Origin: JACKIC01 sp964543795
GTDB taxonomy: Bacteria; Planctomycetota; UBA1135; UBA2386
Length of the DNA: 64,000 nt
Direction: 5' to 3'
Assembly (NCBI GenBank): GCA_964543795.1
Contig: CAZIZN010000002.1
Location: forward strand, 62,001 to 126,000
Part shown: positions 25,093-33,775 of the stretch, piece by piece
Layout of the letters: each line of letters begins with the position of its first letter
How positions within the stretch are numbered: the first letter of the stretch is position 1
Notes under the pieces: model-generated
Database searches by the model: none
Seen by the model: the letters and a program-made list of their open reading frames with translations, nothing else
Told to the model about the DNA's origin: nothing
Made by a program: the position numbers and the translations under genes

Positions 25093-26636
25093 GGTCCGAC
25101 GTGCCGCGCGGCCCATTCGCCCGCGCGTTCGGCAGCACGTCGGAGCACGCGCCGGACCGGCGGTTCGCAGAGCAGGTCGCGATGGCTGCGCAGCCAGGCG
25201 CGCACGAACGTGCGCACCGTCGCGTCGCCGCCGGGTGATCCGGCGTGCCGGAAGGCGGCCAGGAGGCGTCCGAGGTCGGCGCCCGCTCCGCGCGCATCCT
25301 CGACGGACTTGCTGCGCACACCGTCGAGATCGACCATGACCACGCGACCGGTGGTCGGATCGCGCACCAGGTTCTCGAACTTGAGGTCGCGATTGCGCAG
25401 GCCGTGCGCGTGCAGTCGGCCGACGCTGCGGCCGAGTTCGCGGGCGGCGGCGAGCACGGCGTCCGGATCGAGCGCACCCGCGGCGAGTTCGTCGCGCAGC
25501 GTGGCGGCGGCGATGCGGCGGACGAACACGACCCCCTTGCCGGCCCGCGTGCACAGCGCCAGGGGCGTCGGCGCCGCGACGCCGGCGAACAGGAGCCAGT
25601 AGCCCGCCCGCCAGAGCTTCTGCGCCGCACCCTTCTCGCGTTGTTTGGCGACGAACCCCTCGGCCAGCCAGACGGCGCCGCGCCGGCCCGACTTGGCAGG
25701 CGGCGGCGGCGCTTCGGCGAATGCGCGGCACGCACCGCGTTCGGCTTCGTCCGGCCCGCGATCGCCGCGGTACCAGTGCCAGCGAGCCTCGCCGCGGCGG
25801 CGCGGTCCGAGCTCGGTGTGCAGGCAGTCGCGGCCGGCCCGGCGTCCGAAGGCGGGCAGCGCACGGGCGCGCCAGCGCCTCGTCGCCAGCGTCAGTTCGC
25901 GGACGAACGCCGCGCCGAACGACGGATCGTCGCCGCGGTAGCCGGAGGCCAACGGCTCGGCGCGACGGTCGAGGGCGCCGCCGTCGAGCGATTGGCAGAA
26001 GAACGCCAGCGCTGCCGCCCGCGCCGTGGCCGAGGCATCGCCGCGGTGGGCGACGTTCGTCAGGTCGATCAGCCAGAGCCCGCCGTCCGCGTCGACGAGC
26101 AGGTTGCCGGGGTGCAGGTCGCCGGGCAGCACGCCGGCGTCGTGGAGCCGGCGCAGGAGCACGCCGGCCGCGTGCAGCACGGCGGGCGGGTGGTCGAACG
26201 TGAACGGCCGGGCGCCGGGCACCGTCGCCGTCGCGACGAAGCTGCGCGGCTCGCCGTCGCCGATCGCGGTTCCGCAGGCCAGGGGGCGGACCGCGGGGAA
26301 GCCGAGCGCGCGCAGTCGTGCGAGCTGCTCGAACTCCCGATCGCCGCGCGGGCCGCGCAGCGCGTCGCGGGCCCGGTCGGACAGTCTGCCGGCGCGGAAG
26401 ACCTTGACGTGCACCGGCACGGCGTCGAGCGTCCCCGCGAACACGGCGCGCACGGTGCGCAGCTTGACGAGCGACAGGCCTGCCGACACCCACTCGGCGA
26501 CGTCGCGAGCCAGCAGCGCGGCCAGTCCGCGCTCGATGTCCGCCTCGACACGGGCGGTCGCGCGCCCGGCCGCGATCCGCCGGTCGGCGGATTGCAGCGG
26601 CGCAGCGTTGCCCGACGACGTGCCTTGCGGAACCAT
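25080..26636 (-). CDS. tandem-domain lipopolysaccharide kinase-like protein (KdkA/WaaP/InaA type)
   Basis: The 518-residue protein contains two kinase-like folds. The first (about residues 50-240) has HVKVFRAG (ATP Lys), catalytic GDLHPGNLLVDAD and LIDLTN. The second (about 310-500) has FVAKQREKG, RNRDLKFENLVRDP and MVDLDGVRSK. Both keep the His/Arg-x-Asp, Asn and metal-Asp residues, so both may be active. The sequences fit small-molecule kinases phosphorylating Kdo or heptose in lipid A core. It diverges, with 11 bp between starts, from lptF-lptG, consistent with a lipopolysaccharide role. It overlaps the convergent dehydrogenase by 13 bp. Confidence 0.78.
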   Translation of the reverse strand: MVPQGTSSGNAAPLQSADRRIAAGRATARVEADIERGLAALLARDVAEWVSAGLSLVKLRTVRAVFAGTLDAVPVHVKVFRAGRLSDRARDALRGPRGDREFEQLARLRALGFPAVRPLACGTAIGDGEPRSFVATATVPGARPFTFDHPPAVLHAAGVLLRRLHDAGVLPGDLHPGNLLVDADGGLWLIDLTNVAHRGDASATARAAALAFFCQSLDGGALDRRAEPLASGYRGDDPSFGAAFVRELTLATRRWRARALPAFGRRAGRDCLHTELGPRRRGEARWHWYRGDRGPDEAERGACRAFAEAPPPPAKSGRRGAVWLAEGFVAKQREKGAAQKLWRAGYWLLFAGVAAPTPLALCTRAGKGVVFVRRIAAATLRDELAAGALDPDAVLAAARELGRSVGRLHAHGLRNRDLKFENLVRDPTTGRVVMVDLDGVRSKSVEDARGAGADLGRLLAAFRHAGSPGGDATVRTFVRAWLRSHRDLLCEPPVRRVLRRAAERAGEWAARHVGPQPN

Positions 26637-26647
26637 GCAGCAGCCCG

Positions 26648-27715
26648 ATGTGGAAGCTGCACCGATACTACCTCAGGGAACTCGGCATCAACTCCGGGAT
26701 CACCTTCCTGGTGCTGTTCGCCATCGTCCTGGTGTCGCTGATCGCGCGGGGCATCAACCGGTCGCAGGGTGGCGGCCTGCTCGACGCAGCACTGATCACG
26801 CTGCTCTGGGCGCTCGACGCCTTTCCCCACCTGCTCACGCTGTCGTTCCTGATCGCGGTCGTGCTGACCTTCGCCCGCGCCGCCCAGGATCGCGAACTGG
26901 TCGCCATCCGCGCGGCCGGGATCCCGCCGCGTGTGCCGATGACCAGCGCGCTGTTGCTCGGCATCGTGCTGTCGGTGTTCGGCTCGGTGACGATGCACTA
27001 CGTGATCCCCGAGGTGCACTTCCGCAAGTACCGCGTGATCGCCGACGTGGTGCGCAACGTGTTCCTCAACCTGAAGCTCGGCAGCGACCGGATCAAGATC
27101 CTCGACACCGGCTTCGTGATGACGTTCCGCACCCGAGAGGGCTTCGACTACGTCGACTGCACGATCTACTGTCCGCCGGAGCACGTGCCCGAGGGCATGA
27201 AGTCGCCGATCCTGCTCGTGGACCGTGTCTCGATTCCGCCGATCGACGAGCGCAGCGACAGCCTCCTGATCCTGCCGCAGGGCATCCGCGATCCGATCGA
27301 CGGTCACTACTCGGAGGGTGCGCCGATCGCGATCCCGCTGCACGACATCGCCAACCGCGAGCGCCGTGAGGACCGCGACGACGACCTGCGCAGCGACCAG
27401 CTGCTCGCCGAAGTGATGCGGGGTGTGCACCAGCGCCCGCACGAGGCGGTCTACACGCTGTTCCGACGCTGTTGCTTCGCATTGATGCCGGCCCTGCTCG
27501 CGCCGCTCGGCTACTGCATCGCCGAGCTGTCGCAGACGCGCGGGCGCGTGGTCGCGCTCGTGTTGTCGCTCGTGCCCCTGGCGATGTTCTACGTCGGCGA
27601 GGTCGTCGGTGCGCGGCTCCTGCTGGCGACCCGCGATCCGTGGTGTGCGTGGTTGCCCGTCCTGATGCTGGCCCTGGTGGGAGTGCCGCTCGTGCTGCGG
27701 CAGCTGCGTCGATGA
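26648..27715 (+). CDS. lptF: LptF/LptG-family lipopolysaccharide export permease
   Basis: The 355-residue protein has the LptF/LptG layout: the N-terminal WKLHRYYLRELGINSGITFLV, three membrane helices, a periplasmic beta-jellyroll (about residues 120-255) and three C-terminal helices. FARAAQDRELVAIRAAGI is the coupling-helix region contacting the LptB ATPase. With the next gene it forms the inner-membrane channel that loads lipopolysaccharide onto LptC/LptA. Assignment as F rather than G is by order only. ATG 26648 is 11 bp from the divergent kinase start. Confidence 0.87.
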   Translation: MWKLHRYYLRELGINSGITFLVLFAIVLVSLIARGINRSQGGGLLDAALITLLWALDAFPHLLTLSFLIAVVLTFARAAQDRELVAIRAAGIPPRVPMTSALLLGIVLSVFGSVTMHYVIPEVHFRKYRVIADVVRNVFLNLKLGSDRIKILDTGFVMTFRTREGFDYVDCTIYCPPEHVPEGMKSPILLVDRVSIPPIDERSDSLLILPQGIRDPIDGHYSEGAPIAIPLHDIANRERREDRDDDLRSDQLLAEVMRGVHQRPHEAVYTLFRRCCFALMPALLAPLGYCIAELSQTRGRVVALVLSLVPLAMFYVGEVVGARLLLATRDPWCAWLPVLMLALVGVPLVLRQLRR

Positions 27716-28785
27716 CGATGCTCGACCGCTACGTCGCCCGCATCGTGATCGGCGCGTTCGGCGCCGCGATGCTGTTCTTCCTGTTCATCACGATCCTCCT
27801 GGACCTGCTGAACAGTCTGCCGAAGTACGTCGCGAACGCGGCGAAACACGGTCTCGGTGGTCTGGATCTCGCTCTGCAACTCGCGCAGCTCTACATCAAC
27901 ATGCTGCCGGTCGTGGTCGTCGAGGTGACGCCGTTCGTGACGGTGATCGCGAGCATGTTCGCGGTGGCTCGCCTGCAATCGGCCAACGAGGTGGTGCCGA
28001 TGCTGTTCGTGGGCCGCAGCATCCAGCGGGTGCTGCGGCCGATGCTCGTCGTCGGCGCACTCGCGGGTCTGGCGATGGCCGGGTGCTGGCAGTGGGTCGT
28101 GCCGCGCGTCGCGCCGGCGCTCGCCGCCGGGCAGGCGCTGTGGCGCATGGGGAGCGCGGTGCAGAAGGACCTCGTGCACGAGACGTCGGGCGACGCCCGG
28201 CAGCGGCTCTACGCCGCGGAATACGACCCCCTGGCCCGTCGCATGAAGGACCTGCGCATGCTGGTGCAGACCGCGACCGGGTACGAGCTGATCGAGGCGG
28301 ACAGCGCGACATGGAGCGGCGAACGCGCCGACTGGCGGCTCGACGACGGCTGGCTGGTCTGGCAGGGCGGCCGTCGGCCCCACGGCTGGCTGGCGCGCCA
28401 GGACATCACTCCCGAGATCCTGTTGCAGCGGGGCCGCGAATCGCTGGACCCCGACACCCTGTCCTACACCGATCTGCTCGCCACCATCGAACTGCGGCCC
28501 AACCGCACGGACGTGCGCCTCGCACTGCACCGGCACGTGACCTACCCGCTCGCGAACCTGCTGCTGCTCCTGCTGGCACTGCCGCTCGCGATCTACTTCG
28601 AGCGCGGCAGCCGCATCGAACGGTTGCTCGGCGCGATCGGCCTGTGCGGCGCCTACATGCTCGTCGACCTGACCTGCCAGAGCCTGGGGCGGGGCGGACA
28701 CATCCATCCCGTCGTCGCCGCCTGGACGCCGACCATCGTGTTCGGCGCGCTCGGCATCACCCTGTTCGGGGGCAGTCGCACGTGA
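27712..28785 (+). CDS. lptG: LptF/LptG-family lipopolysaccharide export permease
   Basis: The 357-residue partner of the preceding permease has the same topology: MTMLDRYVARIVIGAFGAAML, VTPFVTVIASMFAVARLQSANEVV (coupling region) and a periplasmic domain at about 130-270. The C-terminal helices are LANLLLLLLALPLAIYF and LLGAIGLCGAYMLV. LptF and LptG form the heterodimer of the LPS extractor. Its ATG overlaps the lptF stop (ATGA), and its own stop overlaps the GTG of a 36-codon gene. Presence of both implies a lipopolysaccharide-bearing outer membrane. Confidence 0.87.
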   Translation: MTMLDRYVARIVIGAFGAAMLFFLFITILLDLLNSLPKYVANAAKHGLGGLDLALQLAQLYINMLPVVVVEVTPFVTVIASMFAVARLQSANEVVPMLFVGRSIQRVLRPMLVVGALAGLAMAGCWQWVVPRVAPALAAGQALWRMGSAVQKDLVHETSGDARQRLYAAEYDPLARRMKDLRMLVQTATGYELIEADSATWSGERADWRLDDGWLVWQGGRRPHGWLARQDITPEILLQRGRESLDPDTLSYTDLLATIELRPNRTDVRLALHRHVTYPLANLLLLLLALPLAIYFERGSRIERLLGAIGLCGAYMLVDLTCQSLGRGGHIHPVVAAWTPTIVFGALGITLFGGSRT

Positions 28786-28892
28786 ACCGTCCTCCCGAGG
28801 AGCGGCGTGTGCCGGGCTGGATGGTCCTGGCGGTCCTCGTCGTGATCGTCGCGATCGCCGCGGCGATCATCCTGTCCGGCCCGCGGCGGTGA
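28782..28892 (+). CDS. 36-residue single-pass membrane peptide
   Basis: GTG 28782 overlaps the lptG stop (GTGA), and the frame ends at TGA 28890-28892. The product is a charged N-terminus (NRPPEERRVPG), one strongly hydrophobic helix (WMVLAVLVVIVAIAAAIIL) and SGPRR. The coupled start and clean membrane-helix pattern make it likely to be real, perhaps a small accessory of the Lpt permease. No homolog can be named. Confidence 0.6.
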   Translation: MNRPPEERRVPGWMVLAVLVVIVAIAAAIILSGPRR

Positions 28893-28899
28893 GGCGTCG

Positions 28900-29898
28900 T
28901 CAGACCAGGTCGGAGTCGCCGAGCGTGTGGTACCAGTGGTCCTTGAACCACAGCGTGTCGTCGAGCGTGAACGGGATGATCACCTGGAAGTAGCTCGTGC
29001 CGTAGACCTGGAAGCCCTGGCGCTGGAAGTGCAGGAAGCGCGGGTCGAGGTGCTGGAACAGCGTCGCCAGCACGCGCGAACCCTGCTCGTTGGCGCGCGC
29101 CTCGGCCTTGGCGAGCAGCGCGGTCGTCGCCGCGTAGTCGTCGGCCGGGACCAGCCAGTCGACGACGAACGACGTCGCCGGGAACAGGAAGTCGCGCTGC
29201 GTCGTGACCGCGAGGCCGCGCAGCGCTCCGGTGCCGCGTTCGCGGCACTCCCAGAGCTCGTACCGCACGTCGTGCGCGTCCGCGAAACGCCAGTTGAGGT
29301 AGCGGGCGTCGCGGACGACCGCGAGTCGACTCTGATCCTGGAGACGGATCCACAGCGCGTCGGCGTCCGCGCCGTAGCGCGTCACCTGCCGCACCTCGAG
29401 ATCGCCCGGTGCGGCGCGGGGCGGCAGGCCGCCCGGCGGGACCTCGCGGAACAGGAAGTCCCAGTCGCGCACCACTTCGTACCTGAGGTAGCGCTGGCCG
29501 ATGCGCCAGGTCGCGATCGGCCAGCCGTAGTGGAACGCGTTCTGGTGCGGCTCCTTGCCGCCCCAGCGTTCGTAGTGGGCGAGCGCGAGATTGACGAACA
29601 GGCCGGGGCGGGGTCCGTAGCGGCGATGTTCGGGCAGCACCCACAGGTCGACGCACTGGCCGGCGAGCACTTCCCTGCCGTCGGCGCGCACGCGCACGGG
29701 CAGCGTCACGTAGGCCCCGACGACGCCGTCCTGCTCGTGCACCGCGAGCATCGTGTGGATCTGGCCGGTCGGGTTGTCGCGGAACTTCCACAGCCAGTGC
29801 GCGAGCGTGCGCTGCGGCGTGAAGATCCGGTTGTGACCGGCGAGCAGGCCGTGCTCGTCGCCGGGCTGATAAGGACGGAAGAGGATCGAACCGGACAT
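28900..29898 (-). CDS. GNAT-type N-acetyltransferase-like protein
   Basis: The 332-residue cytosolic protein has a GNAT-like N-terminal half: FRPYQPGDEHGLLAGHNRIF, then GAYVTLPVRV and VDLWVLPEHRRYGPRPGLFVNLALAH, where the R/G-rich stretch corresponds to the acetyl-CoA loop. FHYGWPIATWRIGQRYLRY follows. A second, degenerate acyltransferase-like half (LNWRFADAHDVRYELW, TSFVVDWLVPADD) ends the protein, a layout seen in GNAT pairs. The substrate is unknown. It begins 8 bp after mutS on the same strand and is probably cotranscribed. Confidence 0.65.
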   Translation of the reverse strand: MSGSILFRPYQPGDEHGLLAGHNRIFTPQRTLAHWLWKFRDNPTGQIHTMLAVHEQDGVVGAYVTLPVRVRADGREVLAGQCVDLWVLPEHRRYGPRPGLFVNLALAHYERWGGKEPHQNAFHYGWPIATWRIGQRYLRYEVVRDWDFLFREVPPGGLPPRAAPGDLEVRQVTRYGADADALWIRLQDQSRLAVVRDARYLNWRFADAHDVRYELWECRERGTGALRGLAVTTQRDFLFPATSFVVDWLVPADDYAATTALLAKAEARANEQGSRVLATLFQHLDPRFLHFQRQGFQVYGTSYFQVIIPFTLDDTLWFKDHWYHTLGDSDLV

Positions 29899-29906
29899 CG
29901 GAGCGA

Positions 29907-32525
29907 TTATCGGCCGCTGCCCGCCGGCGGCTTCGTCCTGCTGCGTTCCTGCAACTCGCGGAGCAGTTCGAGCGCGCGGCGCGGGGTCACGTCGTCGAGG
30001 TCGAGCCGCTGCAGTTCGGCGACCACCGGGTCCGGCGGCGGCGCGAACAGTTCGCGCTGGCGGGGGCCCGGACGCTGGCGGTCGCGGGCCGCGACCAGCG
30101 CCTCTCGCACCTCGTCGCCTTCCTCCTCGAGCTTGCCCAGTACCGCCGTGGCGCGGTCGACGACGGCCCTGGGGATGCCGGCCAGCCGCGCCACGTGCAG
30201 GCCGTAGCTGCGATCGGTGCCGCCCTGCTCGATGCGGTGCAGGAAGACGATCTCGTCGCCCCATTCGCGCACCGCGACGCGGCAGTTGACGATGCCGCGG
30301 CCGGGCCCGGCGAGGTCGACGAGCTGGTGGTAGTGGGTCGCGAACAGCGCGCGGCAGCGCACCCGGTCGTGCAGGTCCTCGGCGATCGCCCAGGCGAGCG
30401 ACAGTCCGTCGTAGGTGCTCGTGCCGCGGCCGACCTCGTCGAGGATGACGAGGCTGCGATCGGTGGCGTGGTTGAGGATGTTCGCGGTCTCGGTCATCTC
30501 GACCATGAAGGTCGAGGCGCCGCGGCTGATGTCGTCGGCGCCGCCGACGCGCGTGAACACGCGGTCGACGAGGCCTATGTGTGCGGAGCGGGCGGGCACG
30601 AAGCTGCCGATCTGCGCCATGATCGCGATCAGCGCGTTCTGCCGGATCCAGGTCGACTTGCCGGCCATGTTGGGACCGGTGAGCAGAATCAGCCGGCGCT
30701 CGGGCGGATCGAGGTCGGTGTCGTTGGCGACGAACGTGCCCACTGCGTGCGTCGCCTCGAGCACCGGGTGGCGGCCGTCCTCGATCCGCAGCGTTCGGGA
30801 GTCGTCGACGACGGGCCGGCAGTAGTTGCGGTCGCGGGCGACAGCGGCGAGCGAGGCGCAGGCATCGAGCTCGGCGACGGCCGCCGCGGTCGCCAGCAGG
30901 CGGTCGACCTCGGCGGCGACGCGCGTGCGCAGCGCGACGAACAGGTCGTACTCGAGCGCGCGGCTGTTCTCGTCGGCCTTGAGCACCTTGGACTCGAACG
31001 CACGCAGCTCGTCGGTGACGTAGCGTTCGGCGTTCTTGGTCGTCTGCTTGCGCTGGAAGTCGGCGGGCAGTGCCACCTCGCGGTGCGTGTGCGTGATCTC
31101 GATGTAGTAGCCGAAGACCTTGTTGAAGCCGATCTTCAGGCTCGGGATGCCGGTGCGTTCGCCGAGCTGCTGCTGGTAGCGAGCGAGCCAGGTGTTGCCG
31201 TCGGCCGCGAGCGCGCGCAGTTCGTCGAGCTCGGCGTGGTGGCCGGCGCGGATCACGCCGCCCTCCTTGAGCGTGGCCGGCGGCTCGTCGACGAGGGCCG
31301 CCGCGATCGAATCGGCCAGTTCGGTCAGCGGGTCGAGGCGTTCGGCGAGGCGTCGCAACAGCGCGGCGTCGCACGCGGCGAGCCGTTCGCGCAGCGCCGG
31401 CAGCCGCGCCAGGCTCTGGCGGAGGGCGACGAGATCGCGCCCGTTGGCGCGCCCGGATGCGGTGCGCGCGGTGAGGCGCTCGAGGTCGAGCACACCGTCG
31501 AGCTGGGTGGCCGCCAGTTCGAGCAGCTGCGGCGAACGCACGAACTCGGCCACGGCGTCCTGGCGCTCGGTGATGGCCGGCAGGTGCGTCAGGGGCGCCA
31601 GCAGCCACCCGCGCAGGAGGCGCGCGCCCATCGGCGTGGCGGTGCGATCGAGGATCTCCAGCAGCGGCGTGCCCTCGGCGTCGCGCATCGTCTCGACGAG
31701 TTCGAGGCTCTGGCGCGTCGCCCGATCGAGCCGCATGTGCGCTCCGTCGTGCCACAGCGAGATCGAACGCAGGTGCGGCAGCGCACAGAGCTGCGTCTCC
31801 GACAGGTAGGCGACGAGGGCGCCCGCGGCGCCCGTGGCGAGCGGCTGGTCGGCGATGCCGAAGCCGGCGAGGGTGCCGACGCGGAAGAACTGCTGCAGCA
31901 CGCGCGTCGCCTGTTCGACGCCGAAGTCGTAGACCGAGCGATAGGTGGTCGATGCCCGAACACCGTCGAGCCACTGCTGCGCTTCTCCGCGCAGTCCTTC
32001 GGGCAGCAGCAGCTCGGCAGGTTCGATGTGCGCGAGTTCGTCGAGCAGCCGGTCGCGCGGACCCTCGTGCACGAAGAATGCGCCGGTGGACAACTCGACC
32101 CAGGCGAGGCCGCAGCGGTCCTTGCCGAGCGAGACGGCACAGAGGTGGTTGCTGCGCCGCTCTTCGAGCAGATTGTCCTCGGTCAGCGTGCCCGGGGTGA
32201 CGACGCGCACGACGGCGCGATCGACGACTCCCTTCGCCTCGCTCGGATCCTGCATCTGCTCGCAGATCGCCACGCGGTGACCGGCCTGCACGAGCCGCCG
32301 CAGATACCCGTCGACGGCGCGCACGGGCACGCCTGCCATCGGGATCGCGCCGTCGCCCTTGCTGCGGCTCGTCAGCGTGATGCCCAGCACCTTGGCGGCG
32401 AGCTTCGCGTCGTCGAAGAACAGCTCGTAGAAGTCGCCCATCCGGAAGAACAGGAGGGCGTCGGGGTGACGCTGTTTGTGCGTCACGTACTGCGCCATGG
32501 CGGGCGACAGCGACGAAGGGTCCAT
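29907..32525 (-). CDS. mutS: DNA mismatch repair protein MutS
   Basis: The 872-residue protein is a full MutS. The mismatch-reading Phe32-x-Glu34 is in RMGDFYELF. Connector, lever and clamp regions follow, and then the ATPase with Walker A TGPNMAGKSTW (about residues 616-626), the Walker B region LVILDEVGRGTSTYDGLSLAWA and FATHYHQL. This is MutS1, not MutS2. The ATG shares one base with the TGA of the cysteine desulfurase (TGATG), so translation is probably by reinitiation. mutL is not in the window. Confidence 0.97.
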   Translation of the reverse strand: MDPSSLSPAMAQYVTHKQRHPDALLFFRMGDFYELFFDDAKLAAKVLGITLTSRSKGDGAIPMAGVPVRAVDGYLRRLVQAGHRVAICEQMQDPSEAKGVVDRAVVRVVTPGTLTEDNLLEERRSNHLCAVSLGKDRCGLAWVELSTGAFFVHEGPRDRLLDELAHIEPAELLLPEGLRGEAQQWLDGVRASTTYRSVYDFGVEQATRVLQQFFRVGTLAGFGIADQPLATGAAGALVAYLSETQLCALPHLRSISLWHDGAHMRLDRATRQSLELVETMRDAEGTPLLEILDRTATPMGARLLRGWLLAPLTHLPAITERQDAVAEFVRSPQLLELAATQLDGVLDLERLTARTASGRANGRDLVALRQSLARLPALRERLAACDAALLRRLAERLDPLTELADSIAAALVDEPPATLKEGGVIRAGHHAELDELRALAADGNTWLARYQQQLGERTGIPSLKIGFNKVFGYYIEITHTHREVALPADFQRKQTTKNAERYVTDELRAFESKVLKADENSRALEYDLFVALRTRVAAEVDRLLATAAAVAELDACASLAAVARDRNYCRPVVDDSRTLRIEDGRHPVLEATHAVGTFVANDTDLDPPERRLILLTGPNMAGKSTWIRQNALIAIMAQIGSFVPARSAHIGLVDRVFTRVGGADDISRGASTFMVEMTETANILNHATDRSLVILDEVGRGTSTYDGLSLAWAIAEDLHDRVRCRALFATHYHQLVDLAGPGRGIVNCRVAVREWGDEIVFLHRIEQGGTDRSYGLHVARLAGIPRAVVDRATAVLGKLEEEGDEVREALVAARDRQRPGPRQRELFAPPPDPVVAELQRLDLDDVTPRRALELLRELQERSRTKPPAGSGR

Positions 32526-33715
32526 CACCGCGGCGCGGCTCCGCTGCGACCCGACGCGGGCGCCGTTCGTCCCGCGCGCGCGATCTCCTCGGCGAGGATC
32601 GCGCCGGCCGCTTCTGCCTGGGCGACCGTGGTCTCGCAACTGAACGACAGTCGCACGACCTCCCTCGCGGTGCGGCGGTCGAAGCCGATCGCCGCGAGCA
32701 CGTGGTTCTCGGCGCCATCGTGCTCCGCGCCGGTGCCGTGGCAGGCCGATCCCGTCGAGAAGGCGAGTCCACGCGCGTCGCAGCGCTCGAGCAGCGTGCG
32801 CCCCACGACGCCCGGCAGGCGCAGCGACACGATGTGCGGCAGGCGTCGATCGGGGTGGCCGAGGCGCTCCGCCTCCGGAAGAGCCCGGCGCACGGCGCCG
32901 AGCACGATCGTCGCGAGGGCCGCGAAGTGTCGCTCGTTCGCCGCCTGGCGGGTCAGCATCGCCTCCGCCGCGACCGCCATCCCGACTGCGCCCGCGACGT
33001 TCTCCGTGCCGCCGCGCAGACCGCCCTCCTGTCCGCCGGCGAGCTGCACGGGGCCGACCTGCGCCGTGCTCGACAACGCCAGGAAGCCCGCGCCGCGCGG
33101 GCCGTGGAACTTGTGACCCGACACCGCGACCGAGTCGACGTCCATGGCGTCCATGTCGAACGGCAGTTTGCCGTAGGTCTGCACCAGATCGACGTGCACG
33201 TGGGCGTCGGGGGCGGCGCGCCGCACCAGTTCGACGAGGTCGGCCAGGCGGCACAGCGTGCCGAGTTCGTTGTGGCCGAACATCAGCGCGACCGTGCGCA
33301 CGTCGGCGCCGAGCGCGTCGAACAGCGTCTCGGGGGCGAGGTCGCCGTGCGGCGTCACGGGCAGCACGGTGGTGTGGTGGCGCCAGCGCGACAGCAGTTG
33401 TGCGCACGCCAGTAGCGCCGGGTGGTCGCTCGCGGCCATCAGTACGCGACCGGGAGGCCGGGTCGCGGCGCTGCCGACGATGCCGAGGTGGTCGGCTTCG
33501 CTGCCGCCCGACGTGAAGACGAGGCGCGCGGCGCCGAGCGTGCCGCGCAGGAACTCCCGCGCATCGTCGAGCGCGCGGCGCGCGGGACCGCCGAAAGCGT
33601 GCGGGCTGCTCGGATTGCCGAAGCAGTCGAGGCTCGCACGCGACATCGCTTCGACCACCGCCGGGAACGGGCGCGTGGTGGCGGCGTTGTCCAGATAGAT
33701 GGGGCCGGCGGTCAT
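32525..33715 (-). CDS. cysteine desulfurase (NifS/IscS family)
   Basis: The 396-residue PLP enzyme removes sulfur from cysteine for Fe-S clusters or thio-modification of tRNA. It opens IYLDNAATTRPFPAVVEAM. The PLP lysine is Lys202 (SGHKFHGPRGAGFL) and the sulfur-accepting cysteine is Cys325 (STGSACHGTG), at IscS-like positions. SGGSEADHLGI and GHNELGTLC line the active site. ATG 33715 fits the family start; an in-frame ATG at 33751 would add 12 residues. No iscU, iscR or thiI adjoins. It is coupled to mutS. Confidence 0.93.
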   Translation of the reverse strand: MTAGPIYLDNAATTRPFPAVVEAMSRASLDCFGNPSSPHAFGGPARRALDDAREFLRGTLGAARLVFTSGGSEADHLGIVGSAATRPPGRVLMAASDHPALLACAQLLSRWRHHTTVLPVTPHGDLAPETLFDALGADVRTVALMFGHNELGTLCRLADLVELVRRAAPDAHVHVDLVQTYGKLPFDMDAMDVDSVAVSGHKFHGPRGAGFLALSSTAQVGPVQLAGGQEGGLRGGTENVAGAVGMAVAAEAMLTRQAANERHFAALATIVLGAVRRALPEAERLGHPDRRLPHIVSLRLPGVVGRTLLERCDARGLAFSTGSACHGTGAEHDGAENHVLAAIGFDRRTAREVVRLSFSCETTVAQAEAAGAILAEEIARAGRTAPASGRSGAAPR

Positions 33716-33775
33716 TTCGCGGGGCACGGGAGGCCCCGCATCATGTCGCAACGCGCCGCGGCGGGCCAGAGCGCG

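Noticed and set aside
30195..33116. Very long plus-strand open frame opposite mutS and the cysteine desulfurase
   Set aside because: Mirror of the real genes caused by high G+C at third positions; low-complexity Arg/Glu/Val sequence without any family motif.
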